In this document: positions 44,258-52,133 of the stretch, in pieces
Numbering within the stretch: position 1 is the first letter of the stretch
How the letters are laid out: every line of letters starts with the position of its first letter
Assembly (NCBI GenBank): GCA_045531955.1
Contig: JAZSFC010000047.1
Location: 34,713-98,712, forward strand
Source of the DNA: SIG299 sp045531955
GTDB lineage: Bacteria > Bacillota > Clostridia > Lachnospirales > Lachnospiraceae
Reading direction: 5' to 3'
Length of the DNA: 64,000 nucleotides
The notes under the pieces: generated by a model
Told to the model about the DNA's origin: nothing
The model's database searches: none
What the model saw: only the letters and a program-made list of their open reading frames with translations
Position numbers and translations under genes: made by a program

Positions 44258-44737
44258 TTATGCCTCATTTACCAGTTTGCCGCACATGTGCTCCGGCACC
44301 AGTTTAAGTAATAATGTCCGGTGACTGTGCTGCTCGATTTCTTTGCGGATATATTCCTCATCCTGAGTAAACTTATGACTGAGCTTTGTGGCAATATCAA
44401 TGATTGTTTCCATATCATCTACTATTTCCATCCGACCAAACACAATGACACTCTTTACATTCAGCGCCCATTCACCTTCATTGCGGTAACCCTGATCAAA
44501 CACACAAAATGAAACCTTATCATGCTTTTTCAGTGCATCCAGCCGGTGTCCGTTCATGGTTCCGCAGTGAAAATAAATAGCGCCATCCTCTTCATTGTAC
44601 CAATGATTCATGGGCATTCCATAAGGATACTCATTATCTCCAAGAACAGACAATACGCCTCTGGTTTCCTTCTTTAAAACCGAAAGGCATTCCTCTGTAG
44701 ATAACTGCTTGTTTTTTCTGGTTAATTCTCTGAACAT
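44258..44737 (-). CDS. NimA-like pyridoxamine 5'-phosphate oxidase-family protein
   Basis: 159 residues from the ATG at 44737 (AAAGGAGACAAAGG upstream). Split-barrel flavin-binding features: LKKETRGVLSVLGDNEYPYGMPMNHWY, AIYFHCGTMNGHRLDALKKHDKVSFCVFD. This matches the NimA/PNPOx-like group, which bind FMN and reduce nitro or quinone compounds. The substrate is unknown. Confidence 0.85.
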   Translation of the reverse strand: MFRELTRKNKQLSTEECLSVLKKETRGVLSVLGDNEYPYGMPMNHWYNEEDGAIYFHCGTMNGHRLDALKKHDKVSFCVFDQGYRNEGEWALNVKSVIVFGRMEIVDDMETIIDIATKLSHKFTQDEEYIRKEIEQHSHRTLLLKLVPEHMCGKLVNEA

Positions 44738-44753
44738 TCCTTTGTCTCCTTTG

Positions 44754-45236
44754 TTACAATGCCTTCTCCATATACCCGCAGGTAAACGGAAAGAACTCAA
44801 ACTTCTGTGCTCCCACATGAACAAAACCGAGTTTCTCATACCACTTGCGAAGAACCTGATTTTCTTCCACAATGCCGATTTTCATTTTGGTACAGCCATG
44901 TTCTTTGGCGGTTTCAAAAGCATGCTCCACCAGTTTTGCACCGATACCATCGTGGCGGTACTCCGGAAGCACACTTAAATTATTCAATTCACATTCTTTG
45001 TTTTCCAACCAAAGCAACGAACAATATCCCACAATTTTTCCATCTGCCGTATAACCGAACATCGGACGGTGCTCTCCGTTTAAATGCCAGTTCAAACGAT
45101 TTTCGTCCGTAGCAAAGGCTGTATATCTTGGTGCGTTTTCCTCTGTGATATTAAATTCTTTTGCCACAGTGTCAAAACTGTTGCGGATTACCTGTACACA
45201 TTCTGCCAGGTCTTCCTGCCTTATTTCTTTTATCAT
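44754..45236 (-). CDS. GNAT family N-acetyltransferase
   Basis: 160 residues. MIKEIRQEDLAECVQVIRNSF, motif A LSVLPEYRHDGIGAKLVEHA (R-x-x-G-I-G), then GIVEENQVLRKWYEKLGFVHVGAQKFEFFPFTCGYMEKAL, a tail typical of a conserved Firmicutes GNAT subgroup. GGGAGGATGAGAGT ribosome site. Confidence 0.88.
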   Translation of the reverse strand: MIKEIRQEDLAECVQVIRNSFDTVAKEFNITEENAPRYTAFATDENRLNWHLNGEHRPMFGYTADGKIVGYCSLLWLENKECELNNLSVLPEYRHDGIGAKLVEHAFETAKEHGCTKMKIGIVEENQVLRKWYEKLGFVHVGAQKFEFFPFTCGYMEKAL

Positions 45237-45270
45237 ACTCTCATCCTCCCTTTTCCCATCCTTCGAAATT

Positions 45271-46191
45271 CTAAACTAAAAGCTTCTTCTTTGCCATCAT
45301 AAAATACACAAAAATTTTGTATCCGGCATATCCATACAGATGGTCCAACCCGGAATAAGTGTAGCTTAGATATGCTTCCTTCATGCCCACATCCTTCAGA
45401 TATTTCGTTCCCAAAATTACCATAGTTACTGCAATGTGCCTTCCCCGGTAATCCGGATGAACTGTAGTACATCCTACGCTGCCAAGACCGCTTATGTGAT
45501 TGGTGTCTACCATCAAAGTACCAACCACCTTACCGTCAGCCATAGCCACCATAACTCTGGAAGACTCGTTTTCTGTATACAAAAACTCATCCTGATACCA
45601 TCTGGTAAATTCCTCACAAGCAGCATCGGTGCAAGCACTAACGCTTTCTCTATCCTCTACGGTTGCAAAACGGTAGCAAATGCCGTCTATGGTATCGCCA
45701 ACACTTTGCTCCTCTTTTTCAAACTCACTAAGCGGAAATTTCATATCAAAGCAGTTGCATCCGGTGCCCCAGTCATGGACGTAACCCCGTTTTTCAAAAA
45801 AATGGCTGGCAGTATCATCAATGCGTTCATCCAATCGCTCATTTACTGCAGGAGCATAACGCTTGCTCGTCGGAATTCCCGGTGTGATGTAATCCTCGCC
45901 CAAGCCAACACTTACTTCCTCATAACCGGACTTACGGATTACTTTCTCAGATTCTTCCAAAAGCCAAGTACCAATACCCCGGTTCCGGTATTCCGGTGCC
46001 ACGCAAAGAAGCATGATTGCGTTCTTATGTACTACCGACACACCGATTAATTTCTTTTCTTCGTTACGTTTTTCAATTATGGTATTATCATGGTTTTTCA
46101 AAATGGAATATACCACGTCTTCTTCCCGAATCACATACGGAAGTGCACAGCGGAATAAACCATAAATTTCCTCTGTTAAGCTATCATTCAT
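45271..46191 (-). CDS. protein with two GNAT domains
   Basis: 306 residues from the ATG at 46191 (GAGAGGGAA upstream), which overlaps the stop of the preceding gene (ATGA). Domain 1 (about 1-160) has motif A LLCVAPEYRNRGIGTWLLEES. Domain 2 (about 165-306) has VGCTTVHPDYRGRHIAVTMVILGTKYL, where the glycine pattern is partly lost, suggesting one active and one structural unit as in several two-domain GNATs (MshD-like layout). Confidence 0.82.
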   Translation of the reverse strand: MNDSLTEEIYGLFRCALPYVIREEDVVYSILKNHDNTIIEKRNEEKKLIGVSVVHKNAIMLLCVAPEYRNRGIGTWLLEESEKVIRKSGYEEVSVGLGEDYITPGIPTSKRYAPAVNERLDERIDDTASHFFEKRGYVHDWGTGCNCFDMKFPLSEFEKEEQSVGDTIDGICYRFATVEDRESVSACTDAACEEFTRWYQDEFLYTENESSRVMVAMADGKVVGTLMVDTNHISGLGSVGCTTVHPDYRGRHIAVTMVILGTKYLKDVGMKEAYLSYTYSGLDHLYGYAGYKIFVYFMMAKKKLLV

Positions 46192-47471
46192 ACTAACAAT
46201 TCCCTCTCTATCCACTTTGCCACGCCATCTTCGTCATTGTTTTCCACAACCACATCTGCCGCTGCTTTTACTGCATCAATGGCGTTTGCTACCGCCACAC
46301 CGGTTTCGCAATTTTTCAATGCCTCAATGTCGTCATTATCGTCACCAAAATATAACGCTTGTTCCTGCGCAATGCCAAAGCTCTCCAGCATCATCCGGAT
46401 GCCGTTCCACTTGGTTGCTTTCCTGTTCATAATCTGCACCAGATTACCATTTGCCACAGTGCAGTAGGTATCCTCTGTGAGCAGCGTTTCCACCAAAGGA
46501 CCGATGTTCTCATTTGCCCTGCTAACCAAAATTTTGTATATAGGTCCTTCCGTCGGAAGATTAGGGAACCCTGTAAACACCTTGGCCTCCCACTCCGGAA
46601 TTTCTATATTGGCATACACTTCATTTCCGCATTCCAAAGAAAGAATAATATCCGTCAGTTCACAAAGCCTTTCCAAAATTGTTACAACGCTTTCCCGTGC
46701 AATCGGATACCCTGCGGCTTCTTGGCCGGGCACAACTACGCCTGCTCCATTCATCACCACCATGGCGTCAAACTGCACCTGCTTATGATAATCCAGAATG
46801 GCTCTCTCCGGCCGGGCCGTTGCCGCCATGATAAGGATACCTTTCTCATGGCATTGCTTCAGTACCCGTAACGTATAATCAGAAATGCTTTTGTCGGTAT
46901 GTAACAAAGTACGGTCTAAATCTGTGATAATTGTTTTAATTGCTTTTGAGGATTTCTGCAACTCAGCATCTGTATCCAAAACAATCTGATACACCTGTGT
47001 CAGTTCGCCCTCATCATCCACTTCGTCAATCAGTTTGCCACCGTTATTCTGTATGGTTTTAGCAGAGCCAACATTATCTTTTGCACAGGAAATAATGACA
47101 GGATTTTGCCCGTATTCCCTCATAAGAGGAAGTGCTAATTCCAGCATCTTAGTTGCATACCCTTTTCTACGTTCTGACGGCCGGATTCCAAATCCGATGT
47201 GTCCGTCGATACCCATACTTTGATAACGCAAACTAATGGCACCAAGAATCCTTTCACCCTGCATCAAAAAATACAAGCTCTGTGTTTCTTTTCTGTCTTC
47301 TTCCATCCAGTCAAGCCAATGCTCATAGGACACATTCCTACCTAACTTCTTACTATACCGTCTCATGGCTCCCGGATTGATTCTGCCGCCAAAGGCTTCC
47401 CACTCATCCATCATTTCTTCGTATCTGTCTTTATGCTCCATGGTTGGCTGTACCAAACGTAAATTTTCCAT
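46188..47471 (-). CDS. GNAT acetyltransferase fused to Cof-type HAD phosphatase
   Basis: 427 residues. The N-terminal GNAT (1-175) has HIGFGIRPSERRKGYATKMLELAL as motif A. The C-terminal HAD (about 180-427) has motif I ITDLDRTLLHTDKSI, motif II MAATARP, the Lys of motif III in NRKATKWNGI, and motif IV LYFGDDNDDIEALKN, with a C2 cap between as in Cof/YbiV phosphatases. Each half normally stands alone, so the fusion may couple acetylation and dephosphorylation of related small molecules. It is the first gene of the long accessory run. Confidence 0.87.
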   Translation of the reverse strand: MENLRLVQPTMEHKDRYEEMMDEWEAFGGRINPGAMRRYSKKLGRNVSYEHWLDWMEEDRKETQSLYFLMQGERILGAISLRYQSMGIDGHIGFGIRPSERRKGYATKMLELALPLMREYGQNPVIISCAKDNVGSAKTIQNNGGKLIDEVDDEGELTQVYQIVLDTDAELQKSSKAIKTIITDLDRTLLHTDKSISDYTLRVLKQCHEKGILIMAATARPERAILDYHKQVQFDAMVVMNGAGVVVPGQEAAGYPIARESVVTILERLCELTDIILSLECGNEVYANIEIPEWEAKVFTGFPNLPTEGPIYKILVSRANENIGPLVETLLTEDTYCTVANGNLVQIMNRKATKWNGIRMMLESFGIAQEQALYFGDDNDDIEALKNCETGVAVANAIDAVKAAADVVVENNDEDGVAKWIERELLV

Positions 47472-47500
47472 ACTTCCTCCTTGTTTTTGGCGTCATTTGT

Positions 47501-47509
47501 AGTATAGCA
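47501..47509 (-). promoter_or_regulatory. extended -10 promoter of the accessory run
   Basis: Minus strand TGCTATACT (TATACT at 47501-47506, TG upstream), 30 bp before the fusion gene start. No good -35. Confidence 0.5.
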
Positions 47510-47589
47510 CACTCACAGGTATTCTTCCACTGCACATTTTGAAGGTACCGCTTTGTGCATGTCCTTTTTGGTCTTTGCTTTCTTATGGC

Positions 47590-47819
47590 ATTTGTATCCA
47601 TCCCTAATTTGTTCGTAGCGGCTTGCGAAGCCTGTATAGAGTTTCAAGTATTTTGCTATATACCCAGCAATCCGACGACAGGAGGTCGGCGGAAGGCTTA
47701 ACCGGCACGGACGGCGGGTTTAAGCCGTTTGCGTCGCCATACATACCTTTACGCAAAATGCTTAGAAACTCATGCAGGCGAAGCTTGAAGCGAAGAACAA
47801 ATTAGGGATAGATACAAAT
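47590..47819. repeat. 230-bp long-palindrome element
   Basis: The 402-bp gap 47472-47873 holds no gene. Most of it is this element. The left arm (47590-47656) and right arm (47753-47819) are 67-bp inverted repeats. Their outer 25 bp (ATTTGTATCCATCCCTAATT and onward) match with one mismatch, the rest at roughly 70-80%. The central 96 bp contain CCGACGACAGGAGGTCGG and GGCTTAACC/GGTTTAAGCC-like hairpins. The whole can fold as one long cruciform or RNA hairpin. It is MITE-like and has no transposase. Confidence 0.8.
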
Positions 47820-47845
47820 TATATAAAAAACAAAGAGCTACAAAA

Positions 47846-47868
47846 AAGGACCGCGCAAAGCGGTCCTT
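47846..47868 (-). terminator. intrinsic terminator of aspartate kinase
   Basis: A 9-bp stem AAGGACCGC/GCGGTCCTT with a 5-nt loop, followed on the minus strand by TTTTTTG. Confidence 0.9.
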
Positions 47869-47873
47869 CATTC

Positions 47874-49196
47874 TTACAGTCTTGTTGTTACGAAAATATC
47901 ATAAATTGCCTTAATAGCAGTTTCAAAGTCGGAGTTCTTCACACCGATGATGATGTTTAACTCACTGGAGCCCTGGTCAATCATTCTAACGTTAATGTTG
48001 TTGTGTGCAAGGGCAGCAAGCACTCTTGCAGCCACACCACGGTTGGACTTCATGCCACGGCCTACTACTGCGATAAGAGCAAGGTCAGCGTCGATTTCGA
48101 TGCTGTCCGGCTTTGCAAGGCGGTGCAGGGTGGATAATACGTGCTGCTCTCTGCCTTCAAATTCCTGCTGATGTACAAATACGCTCAAGGTATCGATACC
48201 GGATGGCATATGTTCGAAGGAAATACCGTTTTCTTCAAATGCCTGAAGAACCTTACGGCCAAAACCGACTTCGGAGTTCATCTTATCCTTTTCAATGTTA
48301 ACGGAAACAAAGCCCTTCTTGCCCGCAACACCGGTAATGGTGTATTCGGACTGCTTACAGGTGCTCTCTACAATCATGGTTCCTTCGTCTTCCGGACGGT
48401 TTGTGTTACGGATATTGATTGGAATACCACTGATGCGAACCGGGAACAGTGCATCTTCGTGAAGTACGGAGAAGCCCATGTAAGCAAGCTCGCGGAGTTC
48501 CTTATATGTAATGGTATTGATGCCTACCGGATTTTCTACGATTCTTGGGTCTGCTAAGAGAACGCCGGAAACGTCGGTCCAGTTTTCATAAATGTTGGCA
48601 TGTACGGCTCTTGCCAGAATAGAACCGGTAATATCAGAACCGCCTCTGGAGAAGGTTTTAACGGTGCCGTCCAGCTTTGCGCCGTAGAAGCCCGGAAGAA
48701 CCACGTTGTCGTATTCCTTCATTCTTGCTTTCAATACTTTGTGGGTTTCTTCTGCTAAGAACTCACCGTTTTCATCAAAGAAAATTACTTCCGCTGCATC
48801 TAAGAACTGATAACCTAAATACTCTGCCATGATAATACCGTTTAAGTATTCACCACGGGAAGCAGCGTAATCTTTGCCGGCCTTTGCCGCAAACTGCGCC
48901 TTCACGGTTTCAAATTCCTTATCTAACAAATCTGCTCTCAAATTAAGACCTTTGATGATTTCTTCATATCTTGCCTTAATCTGCTTCAGCTCTTTATCAA
49001 AATTTTTGCCTGCCTCTGCCAGAGCATAGCATGCATATAACATATCTGTTACCTTAGTGTCCTTGGAGTCACGTTTGCCCGGTGCAGATGGAACCACATA
49101 TTTTCTGTCTGCTTCTGCCCGGATGATATCGCCTACTTTTTTAAACTGCTCCGCACTTGCCAGGGAGCTTCCACCGAATTTAACTACTTTGCTCAT
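47874..49196 (-). CDS. lysC: aspartate kinase
   Basis: 440 residues. It phosphorylates aspartate, the first step to Lys, Thr, Met and DAP. The start MSKVVKFGGSSLASAEQFKKV, FSRGGSDITGSILA and two C-terminal ACT domains (ITGVAGKKGFVSVNIEKDKM; ALIAVVGRGMKSNRGVAARV) are clear. The arrangement is the monofunctional, ACT-regulated type. No lysine riboswitch is present upstream, so control would be by feedback or by an unseen factor. Confidence 0.95.
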   Translation of the reverse strand: MSKVVKFGGSSLASAEQFKKVGDIIRAEADRKYVVPSAPGKRDSKDTKVTDMLYACYALAEAGKNFDKELKQIKARYEEIIKGLNLRADLLDKEFETVKAQFAAKAGKDYAASRGEYLNGIIMAEYLGYQFLDAAEVIFFDENGEFLAEETHKVLKARMKEYDNVVLPGFYGAKLDGTVKTFSRGGSDITGSILARAVHANIYENWTDVSGVLLADPRIVENPVGINTITYKELRELAYMGFSVLHEDALFPVRISGIPINIRNTNRPEDEGTMIVESTCKQSEYTITGVAGKKGFVSVNIEKDKMNSEVGFGRKVLQAFEENGISFEHMPSGIDTLSVFVHQQEFEGREQHVLSTLHRLAKPDSIEIDADLALIAVVGRGMKSNRGVAARVLAALAHNNINVRMIDQGSSELNIIIGVKNSDFETAIKAIYDIFVTTRL

Positions 49197-49253
49197 TCCA
49201 ATTCTCCTTGTTTGTCACCGTTTCTGATTTTACTGTACTAAAGTATATTCTCT

Positions 49254-49281
49254 ATAATACACATTTTTCCGAATTTCGCAA
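49254..49281 (-). promoter_or_regulatory. candidate sigma-A promoter of lysC
   Basis: Minus strand TTGCGA (49276-49281), 16-nt spacer, TATTAT (49254-49259), 58 bp before the start. Confidence 0.5.
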
Positions 49282-49294
49282 GTATTTTTTTTAA

Positions 49295-49322
49295 AAAGAA
49301 TCCCGAATGTTCGGGATTCTTT
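49295..49322 (-). terminator. intrinsic terminator of the phosphate-regulon transcript
   Basis: A 13-bp stem AAAGAATCCCGAA/TTCGGGATTCTTT with a 2-nt centre, then TTAAAAAAAA/T-rich sequence on the minus strand. It follows the HD-domain gene. Confidence 0.85.
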
Positions 49323-49328
49323 CAAATT

Positions 49329-49985
49329 TTATAAAATTCTCTGTCCGTTAATAACTAATCTGAAGTCCAAAGCCAGCTTTTCTGCTGCCTTGCGGCACAG
49401 AATCATGCGGCCCATGAAAATTTCAAAGTAGTCCATCACCGCACACACCGTAGTATCAATCACCAGGTTCAGCTCAATATGGGAACCGTTAACTACATGT
49501 ACCTCGGACTGCTTTACGGAAAAATTTACCCGGTCGTGAATATCAAAGGTAGAAGGATCCTGATTCCGTACTCTGGTATATCGCACATCGGTTTTATCGG
49601 CCAGAATCAGGGCTGCTGCCACCGGATTAACCGGAAACGCAGTGGATTCATCGTGATTACCTATGGCAGTAATTACAGTGGAAATTTCCTCCGGATCCAT
49701 GCCGAGACGGTCTAAAATACGAAAAGCCATTACTGCACCGCTCTGGGCGTGGTCCACACGGTTGATAACATTTCCGATATCATGCAGATAGCCTGCGATT
49801 TTAGCCAATTCCACATCTCTCTCCGGATATCCCAGTGTTTCCAAAATATTTCCGGCAAGCTCCGCCACCTTACCCACATGGGCAAAACTGTGCTCGGTAT
49901 AGCCAAGGGCAACCAAAGACTCGTCCGCCTTCTTTATATAAGTTCTCACCGCATCATCATTGACAATATCTTTCCATGTAATCAT
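49329..49985 (-). CDS. HD-domain phosphohydrolase
   Basis: 218 residues. The HD metal site is complete: H in HSFAHVGKV, HD in AGYLHDIGNVI, and H/D in AIGNHDE and LILADKTD. The C-terminal 60 residues (NGSHIELNLVIDTTVCAVMDYFEIFMGRM) are an added domain. Phosphatase or phosphodiesterase on an unknown nucleotide. It closes the phosphate regulon on the same strand, 29 bp after phoR. Confidence 0.85.
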   Translation of the reverse strand: MITWKDIVNDDAVRTYIKKADESLVALGYTEHSFAHVGKVAELAGNILETLGYPERDVELAKIAGYLHDIGNVINRVDHAQSGAVMAFRILDRLGMDPEEISTVITAIGNHDESTAFPVNPVAAALILADKTDVRYTRVRNQDPSTFDIHDRVNFSVKQSEVHVVNGSHIELNLVIDTTVCAVMDYFEIFMGRMILCRKAAEKLALDFRLVINGQRIL

Positions 49986-50014
49986 ACTCCATTAACCTCT
50001 TTTCTCAATTCTGA

Positions 50015-51349
50015 TTATCCCTGATATACCGGAAAACTAACCGTAATTTTTGTTCCTTCCCCCGGTGTGCTTTCTAAGTTAAGCTCCGCATCATGCTGCG
50101 CCACAATATGTTTTACAATGGCAAGGCCCAAACCGGTACCGCCGGTTTCTTTGGAACGGCTCTTATCCACCCGGTAAAACCGCTCAAAAATGCGGTTTTG
50201 GTGCTCCATGGGAATACCGATACCGGTGTCGCTGACAATGAAATTCACATATTCCTTTGTCTTTTCTACCTGCACCTTTACCATACCGTTTTCTTTATTG
50301 TATCGGATGGCATTATCACACAGATTCCACAGAAGTTCTTCCAGCAGTCCCGCATTTCCATACACCACTGCAGGTTCTCCCACATAGCGCAGGGAAACAT
50401 TTCTCTGCTCCGCAGACATTTTTAAACTCTCCAGATTGTTTTGCACCAGTTCAGCTAAATTTACCTGCTGCATCGGTACCTCATATTCCGTACGGTCCAT
50501 TTCCGATAAATGAATAATATCATTAATCAGTGCCAAAAGTCTATTGGAATTGTGCCGGATTTCCCTTGCATAGTGCTTTACTTCTTCTCCCTGCACCATA
50601 CCGGCTTCCATCAGCTCGGAATAGCCGGAAATTGCAGTCAACGGAGTTTTTAATTCATGGGACACATTTGCCGTAAAATCCTGCCGCACCTTTGCCGCCC
50701 GCAGAATATTTTCATGCTGGGTGCGGATGGTCTGCATAAATGGCTCCAGTTCCTTATATTCCGAAGTAATATTTGCTTCCGGCCGATCCAGATTAGATGC
50801 CAGCTCTTTTAACGGCCGGATGATGCTTTTTGCAAAGATTCTTGCCAAAAGTACGCATAAACCAAACATTAACAGCAGGTCAATAAAAATTCCCGGCAGT
50901 GCACTGAAAATAATCTTCCATGTGCTCTGTCCCGCTTTGGCAACGCGTAATACCGTACCGTCTCCCATTCGTCGGGCATAATAATAAGTATTATCCTCCA
51001 GGGTTTCCGACTTACGGATATCCACACCTTCCCCCGTAGCCAGTGCCTCTAAAATCTCCGGACGCTTTGCGTGGTTTTCCATAATGTCCTGATTGGCATC
51101 CGTATCTCCCAACACCTCACCGTCGGCATCTATCCAGGTGATGCGGACATTTTCTGCCTTAAAATCGGTAACATAAATTTCCGTATTCTGATAAAGGTCT
51201 GCTTTATCAAGCAGACCTGCATAGGCTTTTAAATCTTCAATTATCTGCTGCTGAAGCAGCTGACGGAATACCACTGTAATCAGTGCCATGGTAACCACCG
51301 TGGCAAGAATGGCAATGGTAATCAGCTGACGGTTAATTTTTCTTCTCAT
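50015..51349 (-). CDS. phoR: PhoR-type sensor histidine kinase
   Basis: 444 residues. Two membrane helices (about 10-30 and 148-170) flank an extracytoplasmic sensor of about 115 residues. A HAMP-like linker leads to the HisKA box FTANVSHELKTPLTAISGY with His231, and the ATPase domain has N, G1 and G2 boxes (NLCDNAIRYN, DTGIGIP, GGTGLGLAIVKHIV). Its location in the pst cluster marks it as the phosphate sensor. The start overlaps the phoP stop by 4 bp. Confidence 0.92.
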   Translation of the reverse strand: MRRKINRQLITIAILATVVTMALITVVFRQLLQQQIIEDLKAYAGLLDKADLYQNTEIYVTDFKAENVRITWIDADGEVLGDTDANQDIMENHAKRPEILEALATGEGVDIRKSETLEDNTYYYARRMGDGTVLRVAKAGQSTWKIIFSALPGIFIDLLLMFGLCVLLARIFAKSIIRPLKELASNLDRPEANITSEYKELEPFMQTIRTQHENILRAAKVRQDFTANVSHELKTPLTAISGYSELMEAGMVQGEEVKHYAREIRHNSNRLLALINDIIHLSEMDRTEYEVPMQQVNLAELVQNNLESLKMSAEQRNVSLRYVGEPAVVYGNAGLLEELLWNLCDNAIRYNKENGMVKVQVEKTKEYVNFIVSDTGIGIPMEHQNRIFERFYRVDKSRSKETGGTGLGLAIVKHIVAQHDAELNLESTPGEGTKITVSFPVYQG

Positions 51350-52017
51350 TCAATTACATACCCTACATTTCTGACGGTGCGTATTCTGGCACCTTCTTCC
51401 TGAAGTTTTTGGCGCAATGTCTTTATGTGCATGTCTACGGTTCTGGTTTCGCCCTCAAAATAAGTGCCCCATACCTGACCCATAATCTGCTCTCTGGTCA
51501 ACACAATGCCCTGGTTGGCAATTAAATATTTTAACAGCTCATACTCTTTAAAGGTAAGCTCCATCGGGATATCTTTTACATAAGCCATGCGACGCTCTCC
51601 GTCCATGAAAATATCCCCCAGGCGGTAAAACTTTTCTTCTGTATCCGCCATAGTCCGGCGAAGCAATGCCTTTACCCTGGATACCAGTTCCATAACACCA
51701 AACGGCTTGGATAAATAGTCATCTGCTCCCATATCAAGGCCTCTGACCTTGTCAAGCTCTGTGGATTTTGCGGTTACCATAAGAATCGGGAGCTTTTTGG
51801 TATCGCCTCTGCTGCGCAGCTTCTTTAAAATATCCAGCCCGTCTTCATCCGGAAGCATCACATCAAGCAATACCAAATCCGGTGTACGTTCGTCCAGGCG
51901 GCGGTAAAATGGCTTTGCCAGTTCAAAGGCTTCTACGGTATAGCCGCTGTTCTTTAATGCAATTGTCTCGATTTCCCGGATATTCCGGTCGTCTTCTACA
52001 ATATAAATAATCGCCAT
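51346..52017 (-). CDS. phoP: PhoP/PhoB-type response regulator
   Basis: 223 residues from the ATG at 52017 (AAAGGATACG upstream). The receiver domain has IVEDD, phosphoacceptor Asp52 in LVLLDVMLPDEDG, and Lys in LSKPFG. The C-terminal winged-helix (OmpR) domain has ELTFKEYELLKYLIANQGIVLTREQI. It likely binds the TTTTACA repeats found before pstS and nptA. Confidence 0.93.
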   Translation of the reverse strand: MAIIYIVEDDRNIREIETIALKNSGYTVEAFELAKPFYRRLDERTPDLVLLDVMLPDEDGLDILKKLRSRGDTKKLPILMVTAKSTELDKVRGLDMGADDYLSKPFGVMELVSRVKALLRRTMADTEEKFYRLGDIFMDGERRMAYVKDIPMELTFKEYELLKYLIANQGIVLTREQIMGQVWGTYFEGETRTVDMHIKTLRQKLQEEGARIRTVRNVGYVIE

Positions 52018-52133
52018 AATATCGTATCCTTTCCTGATTATTGTAATATGCGGCATGAAATTTTGCAATAAAATTTAGTAAAAGTTCAGCCTTTGCGAAT
52101 GGTGCGGCTGAACTGTTACAGTCCCTTATTTCC

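Noticed and set aside
47472..47873. A small protein gene in the 402-bp gap (60- and 62-residue frames on the plus strand)
   Set aside because: These frames run through the palindrome arms and centre, have no ribosome sites, and their sequence is explained by the repeat.
49197..49294. A lysine riboswitch before aspartate kinase
   Set aside because: The leader is under 60 nt after the promoter and shows none of the conserved L-box segments.
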